Assembly (NCBI RefSeq): GCF_040183065.1
Contig: NC_091131.1
Span: forward strand, 102,921,330-102,985,329
Direction of reading: 5' to 3'
DNA: 64,000 nucleotides
DNA from: Periplaneta americana
Taxonomy: Eukaryota; Arthropoda; Insecta; Blattodea; Blattidae
Under the pieces are notes generated by a model. That model did not search any database. It was not told the DNA's origin and worked only from the letters and a program-made list of their open reading frames with translations. Each line of letters begins with the position of its first letter. Positions within the stretch are counted from its first letter, which is position 1. Positions 25,163 to 35,789 of this stretch are shown here, in pieces. The translations under genes were made by a program, and so were the position numbers.

Positions 25163-25372
25163 GTCAGCCCACTTTGAGGTCTGTGGATATAGAGGAAAAA
25201 ATTGGATCGGTGTCGGTTAGAGTTACCGAGTAGCTCAGTGGTAGAGCGTTGGTACGTTAAACCAAAGTTCCCGGGTTCGATACCCGGCTCCGGAACAATT
25301 TTTCCCTCGAAATTATTCAAATCAACTTTACAGGGAGTTATACCTGAAATCTTGATTTACAGTTAAGGCCCA
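25163..25372 (+). repeat. tRNA-derived SINE, family B
   Basis: The head has box A (TAGCTCAGTGGTAGAGCG) and box B (GGTTCGATACCC), preceded by TGTGGATATAGAGGAAAAA and followed by ACAATTTTTCCCTCGAAATT and CAGGGAGTTATACCTGAAA. The tRNA-like part lacks good acceptor pairing, so it is not a working tRNA gene. Other copies: 26971, 61788 (minus) and 61974. Confidence 0.88.
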
Positions 25373-25376
25373 TTCA

Positions 25377-25748
25377 CAACGAAAATTAAACATAACCGTA
25401 ACATAAACACAGAAGTTTGCGGCCAGGCTACCAAATGGGATCATTCATGATTCACATAAACACTGACATTAACATTACCATAAGACGTTAACATGGAAGT
25501 TTGCAAACTCCAAACTTTCATGCTTATGCTTACGTGATTTGCTAACAGAACACAATCGTGGAGCGCTGAAGTATACGACACAATATGAGGAAATTGCGTC
25601 GTTGTTATGTTTCCACGGTTACCAAGTATGCTTGCTGTTATGTTTATGTTGCCATCGTGAATGATGGTAAGACTTCTTGATTTTACCGTAACGTTTACAT
25701 TCTTAAGTTAACGCTTACGTTATGTTTAATTTTCATTGTGAATGAGCC
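25377..25748. repeat. TTAA-type MITE
   Basis: GGCCCATTCACAACGAAAAT near the left end and ATTTTCATTGTGAATGAGCC at the right end are imperfect inverted repeats of about 33 bp, continuing with TTAAACATAAC. TTAA flanks the left; TTTA lies on the right. Internal words rich in GTTAACRTT alternate. No coding content. Confidence 0.8.
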
Positions 25749-25904
25749 TTTACTGGTTTACGATAACTGTGGACCCTGCTTCAAATCCCGGAGATGACGG
25801 AGTTGTATTTGTAGTGGACAAAACCAAGGTTACTAAATGTTTTTCTTGGAATTCTCCCGTTTCCCTCTGCCATTACACTGTCAACCTTTATGTCATTATT
25901 CACC

Positions 25905-25968
25905 ATCATCATCATCATCATCATCATCATAATCATAATCATCATCATCATCATCATCATCATCTAGT
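25905..25968. repeat. (CAT)n microsatellite
   Basis: Nearly pure CAT repeats with two CATAAT interruptions; the polyhistidine and polymethionine frames here are artefacts. Confidence 0.95.
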
Positions 25969-25972
25969 TAAC

Positions 25973-26102
25973 GCTGGTTCACAATAAACCGGGAATGGAA
26001 ACGACAACGAGAACGGAAATATTGTTAAAATAAATTTATTTAAAAATATTTCCGTTCTCGTTCTCGTTGTCGTTTCCATTCCCGGTTTATTGTGAACCAG
26101 GC
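25973..26102. repeat. Palindromic MITE with TTAAC duplication
   Basis: GCTGGTTCACAATAAACCGG and its reverse complement bracket 130 bp that pair almost completely (CGACAACGAGAACGGAAATA in the arm). TTAAC lies directly on each side (25968-25972 and 26103-26107). Fits a TTAA-target MITE. Confidence 0.88.
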
Positions 26103-26254
26103 TTAACTTATCTACCCAAAATAGTGCGGAATGTTGTAGTATTGTAACTGGCATAGCCTACAGATGGGATTAGTCCGAAGAGGTTTAGTAAGATCTCTTG
26201 GGGTGAAACGGCTCCCTGGCGGAACTTTGTTGTCATTCCAAGTCAATTCGTTCA

Positions 26255-27400
26255 CAGTACAAAGTCCAATAGGCTATAAAGAAAGTCCACTACAAAAATT
26301 TGCACAACTAAAACGTCCACTAAAATAAGGCCACTAGTCAAAATGTCCAATATGCAGAATGTCCACAAGTAAAAATGTCCAATATATGTTATGTACAGAA
26401 ACGATTATTCAACATTCTGTTTGGAGAGCCTCATTTCGTCAAAAACCATCTCGGTATTATCAATTTCATCGAAGCTTAATAACCCAGTAGTGAGTAGTTG
26501 ATACAGCATCGTTAAATAACCAAGTTAAAAACGTTACAATGTGGTCATAATGTAGTGGGAAGTCTCTCTTTAGATTTAAAAAAAAATGGTTTATCATGTC
26601 AGTAGGCCTATTTGGAGATTTATAGAAAAAAATAATACAAGCACAGAATGAGACACAGAATACCATAACTTAATCCAAATTCGCTATGATCACATAAATG
26701 TAAGACACCCACTAAACAAGAAATATATTACAAAATTTACAAATCAGCGGCGAATTGAAAGGAATGTATACCAGTACAATCAATGTAAGGACAACAATAT
26801 TTGCAAGCACTTTCATATCATATGAAACTGCACTCTGACCCCAGTGCAGAAGAAACAAATTCAGAAAATAGAATTAGTTACCGGTACAGAATATTGTAAC
26901 TTTAGCTTACATTTTATTGATAAATAATTTATTTAAATTTGATAATATTTGAATAATTTCAAGCTTTCGTCAGCCCACGCGAGTTGTGTGGATATAAAGG
27001 GAAAAGTTGAGACGGTGTCGGGTGGAGTTCCCGGGTAGCTCAGTTGGGAGAGCTCTGGTACGTTCAACCAGAGGTCCCGGGATCGATACCCGGCCCCGGA
27101 ACAATTTTTCCCTTGAAATTATTCAAATCTGCTTTACAGGGAGCTTCACCTGAAAGACTAGATTTGCATAATTGATAATATTGTTCTGGACATTCATAAT
27201 ACCATACATGTAATAACTCCGGACATTGATGTGACTGCGGACATTTTGATACTGGGCTTTTAATGAATGTGAACATTCAAGATAATGACCATTTTTTCAA
27301 TGTCGACATAATATTTTATACTGGAACTTGATGACTGTGGACATTTTTGATAATGGACATTAATGATGGACATTTTTGCAATGGACACTTCGCACTGATA
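26255..27400. repeat. Inverted arrays of a GTCCA-type word, interrupted by a SINE
   Basis: From 26266 to 26385 GTCCA recurs about seven times at 15-25 bp spacing (AAAGTCCAATA, AATGTCCAATATG). From 27186 to 27390 the complement TGGAC/GGACATT recurs at similar spacing. The two arrays are mirror images about 0.8 kb apart, so together they look like the terminal regions of one DNA element. A similar array lies at 60565-60690. Superfamily unknown. Confidence 0.55.
26971..27180 (+). repeat. tRNA-derived SINE, family B
   Basis: A well-preserved copy: TGTGGATATAAAGGGAAAAG, box A TAGCTCAGTTGGGAGAGC, box B GGGATCGATACCC, then ACAATTTTTCCCTTGAAATT and CAGGGAGCTTCACCTGAAAG. It lies between the two GTCCA-type arrays and so inserted into that element. 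Confidence 0.9.
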
Positions 27401-27578
27401 ATCTTTATCGGACCTTAACTCTACATGGCTGAATCGATATGGCATCACATAGCTGAGTCGCTATATATAAAATAAAGCGGCTATTCTGATTTCAACAACC
27501 ATTTCCATACAAGAAGTGGTAAGGCACAATAAATCTCAAGCTGCAGTGTTAACACTCAGGTCCCTCCACCGTATAAAG

Positions 27579-27759
27579 CAGCGGTCATCAGCACAGAGTA
27601 TCCTGGGGCTTGCGTTCTTATCCGCGAAGAACACACTGCACTATGGTGCATTCGTAGCTGCTAGCGGATATGCTCTCTATCTCTTCCTGCTGCACGAGGG
27701 GGCACACGGGACGGCTCCGCTTACTCTTTACCCATTTTAGCGAGTGCTTACGACCACTG
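27579..27759. repeat. hAT-type MITE, 181 bp, exact 8-bp duplication
   Basis: Ends CAGCGGTCATCAGCAC and GTGCTTACGACCACTG are imperfect inverted repeats. GTATAAAG is duplicated exactly at 27571-27578 and 27760-27767. No coding content; a non-autonomous hAT. Confidence 0.9.
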
Positions 27760-27769
27760 GTATAAAGGA

Positions 27770-28325
27770 AGGAAAAAGCAGTAAAATCTATTTCGACTTT
27801 AGCAACTCCATGTCTATTTCGACCGGTTGGCATTTTCTTTTCTTTTGGATTTATATATTTTAATTGAGCTTCGGAAAGCTGATTGGGCCTACAGTATCTG
27901 TATGATGATATTCAGCTTCATTTTCTTTGTTTTATATATTTTTAATTATGATTCACGTTTTATTCGTTTGGTGCTCTATCTGTTCCTGAGATGATGAAAA
28001 TTCATGCTGTCATAGTTATGATTTTCTTCCATTTTTTCCTTAGTATCCATAGCTCGATACTAAAGGAGCAATATAACAATAGTTACATAATAATTAATTT
28101 AAACAAACAGAATTTAAGTGTATTTATATATGTATTTTATGCTGTTTGACAATGAACACTACGAACTTAGCCTATTTGTGATTAATTTGCAACTACATAA
28201 TAACACATTTTAGATTATTTATGTACCGTTCCACTTATCTTTCATCATAATTATGTTGCAGAATTTCTGCAAGGAAATATCATTTATGTACTTCGGTAGA
28301 TTGTAATAATATAAGATATGCGAAA
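27770..28325. other. Unassigned AT-rich sequence
   Basis: No gene or repeat recognised. Confidence 0.35.
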
Positions 28326-28330
28326 AATAT

Positions 28331-28940
28331 TCACTTACAAGCAAATGTTCTGATGGAGCCAGATAAAAAAGTTAATTTTTTTTCTTCCACCATGTTAATA
28401 ATGCCAAAAGAAGTGCTTATACAAATTTTGGCCACTCGACCGCAATTACGAAAGCCGTAAAAAAATAAGTTCGCCAGGGGCCGTTAACAGAAAGAAAACA
28501 CAATTTCATCGGACAAATTTATTGGAACAGACACAGCAATTGTTGAGCTATTTTTCAACATGTTTTTCATCGGAATTGAGACATTTCTCATCATGGGATC
28601 GACAGAGGTGCAGACGCAGTCGAACGCTGGTTCCGATCTGAGGCGGCTGACTTCTACGACACAAAAATTGATCATATGGTATGACAAATGTTTCAATTCC
28701 AGTGGGGGATATGTTAACAAATAGCACAACAATTGCCGTATCTGTTTCAATAAATATTTCCATGCAATTGTGCTTTTTCCTAGACACGGTCCCAAGGAAA
28801 ATCACTTTCTGGACGGCCTCGTAATTGCGGTCGAGTGGTCAAAATTTGTATAAGGACTTACTTTGACATTATTAACATGGTGGAAGAAAAAAAATTAACT
28901 TTTTTTATCTGCCCCCATCAGAATGTTTGCTTGTTAGTGA
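28331..28940. repeat. Near-complete 610-bp palindrome (foldback element)
   Basis: The arms meet near 28636. The outer parts share AAGTTAATTTTTTTTCTTCC and CACTCGACCGCAATTACGA; the inner parts share ACAATT, GCAATTGTTG and GATCATATG/ GATC-type blocks with 10-20% difference. So the two roughly 300-bp arms are inverted copies rather than only having inverted ends. Transcribed, it would form one long hairpin. The frames on the minus strand are shadows of the arms. No target duplication was resolved. Confidence 0.85.
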
Positions 28941-29099
28941 TTTAAGACGGCGCTTACTCTGTCGGATCCCGGCCACTTAGTCACTCATAACGAGTGCACC
29001 TCTGCACATGTATGGACATTGTGTCACTGTCATACATCTATGACGCAGTGCATGAGGGTACGCCACTAGAGGGAAGCCAAGAGGTGGAATTTAAACTGA

Positions 29100-29222
29100 G
29101 AGGATTCGATCCGACATCGGGATGGGAATCCTGTGTGGCTTAGTGGATAGAGCATAAGCACATAGAGTTGAAAACCCGGGTTCAAATCCCGGTGACGGAG
29201 AGAATTTTTCTCCGTTCCACCA
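29100..29222 (+). repeat. tRNA-derived SINE, family C
   Basis: Box A-like TGGCTTAGTGGATAGAGCAT and box B GGTTCAAATCC lie 40 bp apart with CCCGG stem arms, followed by a short body ending GAATTTTTCTCCGTTCC. Lacks convincing acceptor and anticodon stems, so SINE rather than tRNA gene. Confidence 0.7.
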
Positions 29223-29326
29223 CAGTCTAATATATAAAGTCACGAAGCTTGATTTTTTGCAATTCTCGCGGTAGTTGCTAGCCGCTTGGCGCGCTGTGAG
29301 TACTAGGAACAATAGACTGTGCCACA
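29219..29326. repeat. MITE family A, short copy
   Basis: Starts CACAGTCTAATATATAAAG and ends CAATAGACTGTG, inverted termini 108 bp apart; the start and the word GTCACGAAGCT are shared with 7405 and 31072-31236. Confidence 0.65.
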
Positions 29327-29349
29327 GTCATCGTGATCTAATACATGCC

Positions 29350-29540
29350 TTAAGGCCAGATAAGGTCTAGCCTCCGAACCGTAAGGTTGTGTCCGCTCAG
29401 TGCCTGTTACATTACTTGACTGTTCAACATTTACTTACCCATATCAAGCCAGTTGGGTAGACCAATTTACCGACGAAGTCAGTTGTCCAGGGTGAGGCAT
29501 AGAAGACCGGTCTATGGTACAGATGAGATGAAATGATAGA
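29350..29540. other. Unassigned spacer
   Basis: No gene or repeat recognised. Confidence 0.3.
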
Positions 29541-29544
29541 GATT

Positions 29545-29700
29545 AGTTGTAATACCACAGAACCGAAATTCCCGGAGAAAATCCCTGTAGCCTATTACCT
29601 GGACCATGGGCTTGCCCAACACATATCACAAATCGAGGGTAAGCCGAGGATCGAACCTGGATCCACAGGATTACGAGTGTGCGTTCTAGTCACTGGATTA
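29545..29700 (-). repeat. Diverged tRNA-like SINE
   Basis: On the minus strand GGATCCAGGTTCGATCCTCG resembles a box B region, and the flanking CCATGGTCCAGGTAATAGGC-type sequence resembles other insect SINE bodies. Weak on its own. Confidence 0.35.
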
Positions 29701-30000
29701 ATTGAAATATTAATGAACTTAAAACAACGTGTAATACAAAGCTACTTAATGGACTGTGTTACGTTATAAATTAGAAATAAATGACTGATAATACAATAAT
29801 TAATATTATTAATTTACTTTATGAAAGAGCTTGTTATTAAATCGCCTATTTATTAATGTCATCTTTCTAGTTAGACTCAACTGCGTTTTTTTATTATGTT
29901 AAGTGCGTGAGTTTCCATTAATTACGTCTACAGATTCCTTGTCTTTGTTTTTTTTTTTTTTTCATTAACTTTTCGTGGAATGCCATCCATTGCTTCGACA

Positions 30001-30370
30001 TACAGGGTGGGCACAAAGTCCAGTCACCACTATAAATAGCTCAAATATGCACACTATTTATGTAATGCCGGTCATAAAGCAGACATACACCCACTTTACA
30101 CTAGCTGTGTGTCCTAAGCGTCCAAAGGGTCAGTATGTCCCCCCATCATTCTCCTCACACAAAATAATGCATAGGGTTCGGTGTGACATTCGCCTCAGCA
30201 TTGCTGGTGTAATCTGTTGGAAAGCGTATCGCATGGCGTCCTTCAATTCATCAATGATGTCGTACCGTTCCTGTGCAACAATGCTCTTGATGAAACCCCA
30301 CAGCATTTGTGCCCACTCTGTACATTATTGCCGCTTAAATGAAGCGACTAGAAGCAATTGAAATTTGGAA
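30001..30370 (-). pseudogene. Mariner-like transposase C-terminal relic with its terminus
   Basis: On the minus strand one frame reads VAQERYDIIDELKDAM, RYAFQQITPAMLRRMS and LCEENDGGHTDPLDA, the end of a Tc1/mariner-type transposase. The element ends CAGGGTGGGCACAAAGTCCA (plus strand from 30003, after TA), a mariner-style terminus. The catalytic part is absent; the copy is truncated near 30370 and carries shifts. Confidence 0.75.
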
Positions 30371-30429
30371 ATGGTTCTACTTGCCTATCTCGTGGGACCT
30401 GTTGGCAGCGGGTCAACATGGAAAAAACC

Positions 30430-30945
30430 GCACTGAATAAGTTCAATAGTTATTGTAGGTTGTAGGCAAAAAATCTGAAAGTTAGAATTTATAAAACAGT
30501 TATATTACCGGTTGTTCTTTATAGTTGTGAAACTTGGACTCTCACTTTGAGAGAGGAACATAGGTTAAGGGTGTTTGAGAATAAGGTGCTTAGGAAAATA
30601 TTTGGGGCTAAGAGGGATGAAGTTACAGGAGAATGGAGAAAGTTACATAACACAGAACTGCACGCATTGTATTGTTCACCTGACATAGTTAGGAACATCA
30701 AATCCAGACGTTTGTGATGGGCAGGGCATGTAGCACGTATGGGCGAATCCAGAAATGCATATAGAGTGTTAGTTGGGAGGCCGGAGGGAAAAAGACCTTT
30801 GGGGAGGCCGAGACGTAAGTGGGAGGATAATATTAAAATGTATTTGAGGGAGATGGGATATGATGATAGAGACTGGATTAATCTGATAGGGACCTATGGC
30901 GGGGTTGTGTGAGGACGACAATGAATCTCCGGGTTCCTTAAAAGC
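30430..30945 (+). pseudogene. LINE ORF2 C-terminal end
   Basis: The plus strand reads VKIYKTVILPVVLYSCETWT, REEHRLRVFENKVLRKIFG, then WAGHVARMGESRNAYRVL and GRPEGKRPLGRPRRKWEDNI. This is the region after the reverse transcriptase of insect Jockey/RTE-like non-LTR elements. A stop replaces an expected codon before WAGHVAR. The element ends at a (TAAG)n tail, so only its 3' 0.5 kb was inserted. Confidence 0.9.
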
Positions 30946-30946
30946 C

Positions 30947-31037
<91 letters not shown>

Positions 31038-31062
31038 GAGTGAGTGAGTGAGTGAGTGAGTG
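30947..31062 (+). repeat. (TAAG)n/(GTGA)n LINE tail
   Basis: Starts directly after the LINE's final GCCAG; TAAG units give way to GTGA units at about 31035. Insect LINEs commonly end in such tetranucleotide tails. Confidence 0.92.
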
Positions 31063-31236
31063 TAGTAGAAGCACAGTCTAGTGTATACAGCTTGAGTTGT
31101 TGAAGGTCCTAGAAACAATAGACTGTGCCGGTACTATTTCGAATTGTCTGTAATGAGGCGTTAGTAGCGATCCTAGTGGTTAGCAACTATCTGTGGATGC
31201 ATATTCCCTACGTATTGAGCTTCGTGACTGTATATA

Positions 31237-31825
31237 TTATCGCCGCGGCCTCATGCTTAACATGCCGGCATCATACAATAACGTGCGGTGTGCTTTTAAA
31301 ACATAATTTTGCCGACCGATTGTTGCTCTGTAGGTTTTACATTAAGCGTTACGTTGTCACGTCTACTTCCTCGATAAGAATAAACACTATAGTCCCGTCG
31401 CTCTAATTTCCGGCAGCCAATCACGTTGCAGATCGGCTACATTTAAACGTGTGCGTCTTGTGATTCGCTGATGAAGATGTTAAGCATTTCCTAAGGCTGG
31501 ATAAATACTTAATATAATCGCCCGCCATTTTGGCTCTTTCGTTGGCGTTCGCAGAAAGAACACGAGGACATTATTTGCCGCTCAATTATTTGCTGAAATA
31601 CAATGCGTTTGATTTATTATCATAGGAGCTACTATATGATAATGTTTAACGATGTGGCAAATAGATCCCTCGTCTGGTACCTCAGCAACGAAAGAACAAA
31701 AATGGCGAAGGATACTACCTACCTAGACTTTATAGAGCCTTGACTTCCTAAGACGTAAGCAAAGAGGAAGAGTCACGCCGGGAATAACAGCGTCGCGACT
31801 GTAGTTTGTTATATTGTTAAATGGC

Positions 31826-31867
<42 letters not shown>

Positions 31868-32198
31868 CATCATTATTTCATATACGAGTGTGTTGACATT
31901 CTTAACTCTTAATAATAATTCTTTAATAATAATTTTTAATCACATACCGTACCTTAATGTTCGTTCTCAGCACAAGACATTGCAACCTCGGTTTTAGTCC
32001 ACGTGGATTAGACAAGTAGATGTCATTTTATAATGGTAGCAGCTTATTGGTTGCAACATTGAATATGAGGCGAGTGATTGGAGCGGCGACATAAGAAATT
32101 GAAAACAATAATACAAGTAAATTTCAAAGACCTGCCGAATGTTACGCACAAGGCTGCTCAAAAACCTGCCGAATGTTAAGCATGAGACCGCGGCGATA
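31237..32198. mobile_element. MITE family B inserted in family A
   Basis: TTATCGCCGCGG and CCGCGGCGATAA are exact 12-bp inverted ends, with TA duplicated at 31235-31236 and 32199-32200. Beyond the ends, CTCATGCTTAACAT is shared by both arms. It contains an (ATT)n array (31826-31868) and a 412-bp insertion. The relative at 9870-10411 lies in the opposite orientation. Confidence 0.9.
31390..31801. mobile_element. Third-level MITE inserted in family B
   Basis: TAGTCCCGTCGCT and AGCGTCGCGACTG are imperfect inverted ends, TA on each side (31388-31389 and 31802-31803). The family B copy at 9870-10411 reads straight through this point (minus strand GCACTAGTTTGTTA), giving an empty site that fixes the boundaries. 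Confidence 0.88.
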
Positions 32199-32215
32199 AT
32201 ACTAGACTGTGGTAA

Positions 32216-32930
32216 TGTTCTTGAAGTAGGCTATTACAGCCAAAGCTGCAGAGCATTATTTACACACCATCTGGCTCTGCGTGTCATTGATACTGCGGAA
32301 GTGTGAGCTTAACAGTAGCCTATATTATAAGCGGAAGGTTTAAAGTAGGATTTTGTTATAAGATAGAGTCGGAGTCAGTACGTTTATAAAGTTTCCGACT
32401 CCGAATCCGCATAAAACTTCTTTCTACTTCAGTTCCACGGTTCTGTTAATTTGTAATTGATTTTATATTTCGCAGGTGCATGAGTATTTGCCTAACTTGC
32501 TGCTTTTGGATGCCCTTTTGCATGGGATCATGCGTGGTGGGCAGATATTTCTGTTCCTCGTGTGGTCAATATCTCGACGACATTCCTAATTAATAAAAAA
32601 TTCATCGGGTGATGTAATTGTCGCTTGTTTTTAACTGTAATAAACTGTACTAAATATTAATTTTGTTCTAACTTTATGTTTGATATACATGTCTGAGAGC
32701 GAATTCTGAATAAGTAGTTAGAAAAAAAATTGAAACCTTAATTTAATTGTTTTCATGATGCTCAAATTAGGACAAGCTTTTACTTTTCATCGTATGACAT
32801 GCGAAGAGAAAGAACTTCGATAATTAAAAATAATGAATTCAGAGACATATACATATAGCAATAGACTATATGTTTTCAGAATTTCTGATATCAAAAAAAT
32901 TGTTTTGATTATGTCATATGTTTCATTTAG
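32216..32930. other. Unassigned sequence
   Basis: No gene or repeat recognised. Confidence 0.35.
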
Positions 32931-32934
32931 GCCT

Positions 32935-33180
32935 AATGTTAGCCTAATAAAATAAACTATGAACAGTAATATCATTCGTAACATGGTAAATAAAATAAAT
33001 TGTTGTAGCATGTAACACATACACACAAAAAAGAAAACACAGAGAGAGTCAAACCTATGGGACCTGCACATCTGTCATCTCTCATCACTAGTCTGGTAAG
33101 CAAGTCGCCAACTCTCGCAGATAAAATTCTTGCTGTTTCACGACACTACAGTCTGGAAAATCATCATCTTCTAAACTGCA
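32935..33180 (-). repeat. 230-bp duplicated segment, copy 1
   Basis: From GTTAGCCTAATAAAATAAAC to CAGTCTGGAAAATCAT it matches 35199-35425 in the same orientation at roughly 90%. On the minus strand both copies keep an open tail ending QEFYLRELATCLPD then a stop. It may be the 3' end of an unrecognised interspersed element. Confidence 0.7.
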
Positions 33181-33310
33181 GCGTGGATTTTTTCATATCC
33201 TGGACCTACGAGTCAAATTAATCAGGAATGATGTAGATGAAATGTATTCGGCTGATTCATAGCGTTTTATATTAAATCTGAAATTATTTATATCAAATAA
33301 AATACATAAA

Positions 33311-34150
33311 CTAATCAATAAAATATTTTCTGCCATTGTTTACAACTAACTTCCAACGTTTCGACTTTATTTCGATTCCACGCCTGAAGAAATTCTGTGG
33401 TTTGGAGTTGAAGAAATCGTAAAGCCAATTTTGAACAGCTTCGCCATTAAAGGGGACTCTCCGGAGTTTGATTAATAAAGAGCGAAAAAGATGGAAGTCT
33501 GATGGAGCAAATTCAGGAGAATAAGGTGAATGTGCAATAATTTCCCAAACGAGCTCTTGGATAACAGCTGTTGTAATGCTAGCAGTATGCGGATGGATAT
33601 TATCATGCTGCAAAATCAGCCTTTCCTGTCATTTTTATTGAATTGCGGCATCAAGACGATTGAATTGTAGGTAATATTTCTCAGCAGTGATAATTACATC
33701 CCTCGACGCAATTCATAGTAGACGCTGCCTTCTTTACCCCACCAGATGCACAACATTACTGTAGCTTATGTGAATGAACACCAGCTTTTGCAGAGGAAGT
33801 TTTTTTTTTGTTATGGGTCAACCATTCCTTTATGTTCTTAATGTTGATGTAAAGGCACTATTTCAGTCACCAATAACAATCTTGGACAAAAGCGATCGAT
33901 GTTCTTAACGAGCTAAACGATGACGAGCAAGCAAAGAAGCACGTAATAGCCTGTGTTAACTCGTTGATTGTTGTTGTCTTCGCTCAAAACGTACGGTGCG
34001 TGTACACCCAATTTTAAACTTAGTTCACGGAATGCAAATGTTGTGCGTTAGTTGATTGGCCACAGTTTATCGTATTGGCCAATTCCCGAGTTGACTGACG
34101 TGGATAATCGTGAATTTAAACGATATTAACAAAAGTCGAATAGTTTTCCT
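33311..34150 (-). pseudogene. Mariner transposase relic
   Basis: The minus-strand frame 33311-33613 reads QHDNIHPHTASITTAVIQEL, then SPYSPEFAPSDFHLF and the C-terminal RGIEIKSKRWKLVVNN, the classic mariner end; the catalytic aspartate is in FAPSDFHLF. Upstream, up to about 34150, scattered pieces such as YYLQFNRLDAAIQ lie in broken frames. Many stops; long dead. Confidence 0.85.
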
Positions 34151-34603
34151 AAACGTGGAGAATCATTCATATTCAAAATGGTTCTCCTTGAAGCAAAAAA
34201 TGTCGGGATGAGCCTTAAAAGAAATAGGCTACTACCTACATCTGCGTCCCCACAAAAGTCTTCGAAATAGGAACTTTGGATTTCCTATTGCCTTCGGTAC
34301 ATGGGCGATTTTACTCGAGTTCCACTCGCACAGTGAAAGTGCAGACTTTTACATCTTCCGGCGTTTTCTGTTCCGATGCTGTTTTGTCATGCTTCTCTCT
34401 TCTCTCCCTCTTTATGTGGTACTATTAGATTCCGTACATTTTCGGATTTCCCCTTCAAAACTCTCTAGAGTTCCTTCAGTGGAACAAGAGAACTCGGAGT
34501 GAGACAAGTGACCAACAGGCTTGGAGCTCACATATTTAATTTTCCTCAGCCCCAAACTCCCAAGCAAAATGACGCGTTTTCGCGTACCTTTTTTATGTTT
34601 CTT

Positions 34604-34715
34604 CACTCACTCACTCACTCACTCACTCACTCACTCACTCACTCACTCACTCACTCACTCACTCACTCACTCACTCACTCACTCACTCACTCACTCACTC
34701 ACTCACTCACTCACC
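34604..34715. repeat. (CTCA)n microsatellite
   Basis: About 27 uninterrupted tetranucleotide units, probably a former LINE tail or a pure expansion; adjoining sequence is not recognised. Confidence 0.93.
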
Positions 34716-35198
34716 CACGCGAGAAAACCTTTTTCGTGCCATACTTTCCCCGATGGCGTTCACCCCGTAAACGGCTCAGATGGAAACTGACAAAATGAAA
34801 CTACACAACTCATAATAAGGAAAAACAGTTTCCCAAGTGAAATTATTATATATAGGCCTAAGTTGAATTATTTCAATTTTTTTTTGTGTCAAGTCCAATT
34901 CTTTACCACTTGGTCCAGATGACTCTATAAGCAGAAATTTTATTATTAAAGGATTAACGCCATTTGTTATAAATCCTCTTGTTATGCCCAGTTGATCTTT
35001 TTCAGAATCAATATCTAAATAACATCGCTCACATGATCTATTTAAGCCGTGCAATTTATAAATAGAATCAAAATAGCCTATGTTACTTTTCGGGATTATA
35101 AAGAATGTCTTTTGTTTGCAATTCAGCAAACAACATTGTCTCTTCTTATTTGGGTGTAGAATAAATAATTTAATTTAGGCCTATATTGTATTTTAATG

Positions 35199-35425
35199 TT
35201 AGTCTAATAAAATAAACTATGAACAGTAATATCATTCGTAACATGGTAAATAAAATGAATTGTTGTAGCACGTAACACACACATAAAAAGCACAGAGCGA
35301 GTCAAACCTATGGGACCTGCACTTCTGCCGTCTCTCATCACTAGTCTGGTAAACAAGTCGCCAACTCTCGCAGATAAAATTCTTGCCGTTTCACGGCACT
35401 ACAGTCTGGAAAATCATTTTTCGCG
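35199..35425 (-). repeat. 230-bp duplicated segment, copy 2
   Basis: Partner of 32935-33180. Here the minus-strand frame continues upstream to 35778 (145 codons ending QEFYLRELATCLPD) but I recognise no domain in it. Confidence 0.7.
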
Positions 35426-35789
35426 TAACTAATGAACGATCTACACATAAGATCTGACAAACCTCCAACGCACTGCTTCCCACACAACAATTTCGCAGCT
35501 CGGTAAGAATGCCGGGAACTTAGGTTTGCATTAAGTCTGGCCCAGGTCACAGTGAATGGGTTTTCCTTATCCGTTTTTGTATTACCCTGGCGACACAATT
35601 CTGCTGACACTTTACACCAGCGATGGGCGTTCGAGTGCATTTGCCCTCCGTGCGCACGGGGTATTCCAAGTGCGAGCGCTGCAGCGCGCTGTAGTGTGCC
35701 AGCAGCTAACACAGATCTTACACAGCTTTTAAAAGAGCTAAATTTAGGATTCAGGGAAAAGAAGTTCTTAATACACAATTTGCAGATAG

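Larger units (their letters stand above)
31072..32210. mobile_element. MITE family A carrying two nested MITEs
   Basis: Termini CACAGTCTAG (31072) and CTAGACTGTG (32201-32210). The outer sequence reads ...CTTCGTGACTGTATATA at 31236 and resumes CTAGACTGTGG at 32201; joined, this equals the reverse complement of the intact end at 7411-7437. So everything between is inserted. Confidence 0.75.

Noticed and set aside
25225-25300. tRNA gene on the plus strand
   Set aside because: Box A and box B are good, but the acceptor and anticodon arms pair poorly and the flanks match the other family B SINE copies.
28484-28805. Two overlapping minus-strand frames
   Set aside because: They lie within the 610-bp palindrome and mirror each other; shadows of the inverted arms.
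34776-35129. 117-codon minus-strand frame
   Set aside because: The sequence looks protein-like in places, but I recognise no domain, splice context or homologue, and it adjoins repeats. Not strong enough to call.
32935-35425. Direct repeats read as terminal repeats of one retroelement
   Set aside because: No retroelement coding lies between them, only a mariner relic, and no element-end signature or target duplication was seen.
35341-35778. 145-codon minus-strand frame
   Set aside because: Its end overlaps the duplicated 230-bp segment and no domain is visible; treated as part of a repeat.
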